Shown here one piece after another: positions 4,651-5,824 of a stretch of 5,824 bases of DNA. Each line of letters begins with the position of its first letter. Position 1 is the first letter of the stretch. The notes under the pieces are model-generated. The model ran no database searches and was not told the DNA's origin. It was given only the letters and a program-made list of their open reading frames with translations. Source of the stretch: Methanobacteriota archaeon (GTDB lineage Archaea; Thermoplasmatota; DTKX01; GCA-020343715); assembly GCA_030594725.1 (NCBI GenBank), contig JAUVEQ010000196.1, positions 1 to 5,824 on the forward strand, in the 5' to 3' direction. A program made the translations under genes and the position numbers.

Positions 4651-5824
4651 TTACATCATCTCGGTTCTCCTTCGAATAAGTAAATTCACCGATATCAAGG
4701 TGACCGCAATAAACAGTATCATCGCGCCGAATCCCGGCTCTTCCTCGGCTGACTTCACCCTCGATTTCGCCAATCTGGACAGTTCGCTGTCCCCCGAGTC
4801 GCTGGTGGCCACGACCTTGTAGTAATAGTCCCGGTCCTCCTCGATCCCATCATCGATGTAGGTGTTGACGAGCCCCAGCTCGGCGATCATGACCATTTCG
4901 AACTCCGATTCCCCGCGGAATACCTTGTAACCAGTGACATCCGCATTGCCGCCAGCAGTGGGCGAGGTCCATGTGAGCACGATGGCCCCATCCTTGGTCT
5001 TCGCCTCCAACACGCCGGGCGAACCGGGCGGGCCCAGCGGCTTGGCGGACACTAGGTCCGATACGAGCCCGTTCCCGATGGCGTTGATGGCGTGCACCCC
5101 GTAGAAGTATGACTTGCCGTTCTCAGCGGTGTCGTCGGTGTAACCCAGCACGCTAACACCCACACGGCCGATCTCTGTGAGGGCCGTCTCGAAGGCACCC
5201 CTCGAGACGACGTAACTGAGGATGGGTGAACCTCCGTCCTCGGACAGCGCTTGCCATTCGAGGTCGACCATGTCATTACCGATCTCGAACGAGAGGCCTA
5301 TGACCTGACCAGGAACACCCAGGACCGACATCTCCACGGGTTGGTCGATGGGCCCCTCGCCGTAGTCGGTAACGACGAGGATGCGATAGAAGTAGGTAGA
5401 GCCGATCACAACGCTCGAGTCGACATATTCCGTGACCCCCGATATCTCCACGAGGACGGTCTGCGGGTCATCGTTCGTGTCCCGCAGGACCTTGAGGGTC
5501 GCGCTGGTGGCACCTCCCAGGTCAAGGGGCTCGGCCCATGTTAGCTTGATAGCACCCTGCACGAGGGACGCCTCCAACCCCCTCACCCCCGTTGGATCGC
5601 CAACTGGCGTGACGTGGACCACATCGGTCACTGGCCCCTCTCCTGCCTCGTTGATGGCGAGTACCTGGTAATAGTACGTCACGCCGTTGGTGAGACCTGT
5701 GTGATCGAAGGATGTCTTGTTTCCAACGGTCAGCGAGTTGCTGAGGTCTCCACTCCTGTCTCCCCATAGGATCATGTACTTCGAGATCCTGCTACCGCCG
5801 TCCGATATCGGGTTCTCCCAAGAG
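4651..5824 (-). CDS. FN3 repeat surface protein with PGF-CTERM-like C-terminus (5' end outside window)
   Basis: The frame is open across the right edge: the first complete codons read SWENPISDGG, mid-FN3 module, so the ATG at 5773-5775 is internal and not the start. The visible 390 residues hold most of one FN3 domain and three complete ones, then SAEEEPGF, a hydrophobic helix and RRRTEMM. This is an extracellular protein anchored at its C-terminus, with a role (adhesion or scaffold) inferred from architecture only. The four module Trp residues are spaced 94, 94 and 95, the same spacing as in the downstream 1217-residue protein, so the two are paralogous over this part. The stop TAA at 4651-4653 is 16 bp before the next start codon, consistent with one transcript. 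Whether it also carries a propeller or catalytic N-terminus cannot be told from this window. Confidence 0.88.
   Translation of the reverse strand, partial: SWENPISDGGSRISKYMILWGDRSGDLSNSLTVGNKTSFDHTGLTNGVTYYYQVLAINEAGEGPVTDVVHVTPVGDPTGVRGLEASLVQGAIKLTWAEPLDLGGATSATLKVLRDTNDDPQTVLVEISGVTEYVDSSVVIGSTYFYRILVVTDYGEGPIDQPVEMSVLGVPGQVIGLSFEIGNDMVDLEWQALSEDGGSPILSYVVSRGAFETALTEIGRVGVSVLGYTDDTAENGKSYFYGVHAINAIGNGLVSDLVSAKPLGPPGSPGVLEAKTKDGAIVLTWTSPTAGGNADVTGYKVFRGESEFEMVMIAELGLVNTYIDDGIEEDRDYYYKVVATSDSGDSELSRLAKSRVKSAEEEPGFGAMILFIAVTLISVNLLIRRRTEMM
4666..4737 (-). other. PGF-CTERM-like sorting/anchor segment of the upstream FN3 protein
   Basis: PGFGAMILFIAVTLISVNLL is followed by IRRR and only four more residues before the stop. 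An acidic EEE stretch comes directly before PGF. This is a textbook length for such a signal and is the internal comparison showing that the tail of the neighbouring 1217-residue protein is abnormally long. Confidence 0.65.
4756..5823 (-). repeat. FN3 domains of the upstream surface protein (three complete, one partial)
   Basis: Modules are marked by WENPISDGG (partial, at the right edge), WAEPLDLGG, WQALSEDGG and WTSPTAGGN, each followed by a Y/L-x-V-x-R-x/G strand and a later Tyr-rich strand (TYYYQVLAINEAGEGP, TYFYRILVVTDYGEGP, SYFYGVHAINAIGNG, DYYYKVVATSDSGDS). Trp spacing is 94, 94 and 95 residues. Confidence 0.88.

Noticed and set aside
5773..5775. ATG as the start of the right-hand FN3 gene
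   Set aside because: It lies inside an FN3 module. The frame continues upstream with the conserved SWENPISDGG pattern to the window edge.
1..5824. CRISPR arrays, tRNA/rRNA genes, insertion sequences or transposases
   Set aside because: No short direct repeats with spacers, no cloverleaf-type sequence and no transposase-like product were seen on either strand. The only repeats are protein-level modules.

Overview
The window looks like an archaeal chromosome segment. The best guess is a member of the Thermoplasmatota or a related euryarchaeal lineage, probably from a metagenome-type genome. The evidence is large secreted proteins built from fibronectin type III (FN3) modules, C-termini of the form PGF + hydrophobic helix + basic cluster (PGF-CTERM-like), a subtilisin-type propeptide of archaeal flavour, an archaeal BRE/TATA-like element, and purine-rich Shine-Dalgarno sites. 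The lineage is inferred from protein style only.

Layout, left to right. (1) Bases 1-216, minus strand: the first 72 residues of a secreted protein, a signal peptide followed by a subtilisin-propeptide-like stretch. It starts at TTG behind a strong AGGAGG site, and the rest lies off the left edge. (2) Bases 217-358: a divergent intergenic region with a BRE/TATA-like element for the minus-strand gene and a Shine-Dalgarno site for the plus-strand gene. (3) Bases 359-1066, plus strand: a 235-residue ORF that appears chimeric. About 47 residues resemble the N-terminus of an HTH_42 (AlkZ-like winged helix) protein, then comes a non-matching linker, then a complete OsmC-family domain with both cysteines. 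(4) Bases 981-4634, minus strand: a 1217-residue secreted protein with signal peptide, seven SBBP-type beta-propeller repeats, seven FN3 domains, and a PGF + transmembrane + basic tail. It runs about 31 residues past the expected end and overlaps the OsmC gene by 86 bp tail-to-tail. (5) Bases 4651-5824, minus strand: the C-terminal 390 residues of a second FN3 protein (three whole modules plus most of a fourth) with the same type of C-terminus. It continues past the right edge and ends 16 bp upstream of gene 4.

How they fit together: genes 5 and 4 look like a minus-strand operon of cell-surface-anchored, adhesin-like proteins sharing a near-invariant 94-residue FN3 repeat spacing. The subtilase-like gene is also secreted. 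The OsmC gene is the only clearly cytoplasmic function and sits between these secreted genes with anomalous joints on both sides: a truncated HTH_42 fragment at its 5' end and a missing stop in the neighbouring gene at its 3' end. That pattern suggests a rearrangement or insertion/deletion around the OsmC gene. It is the most notable observation here. I do not see a clear new multi-gene system.
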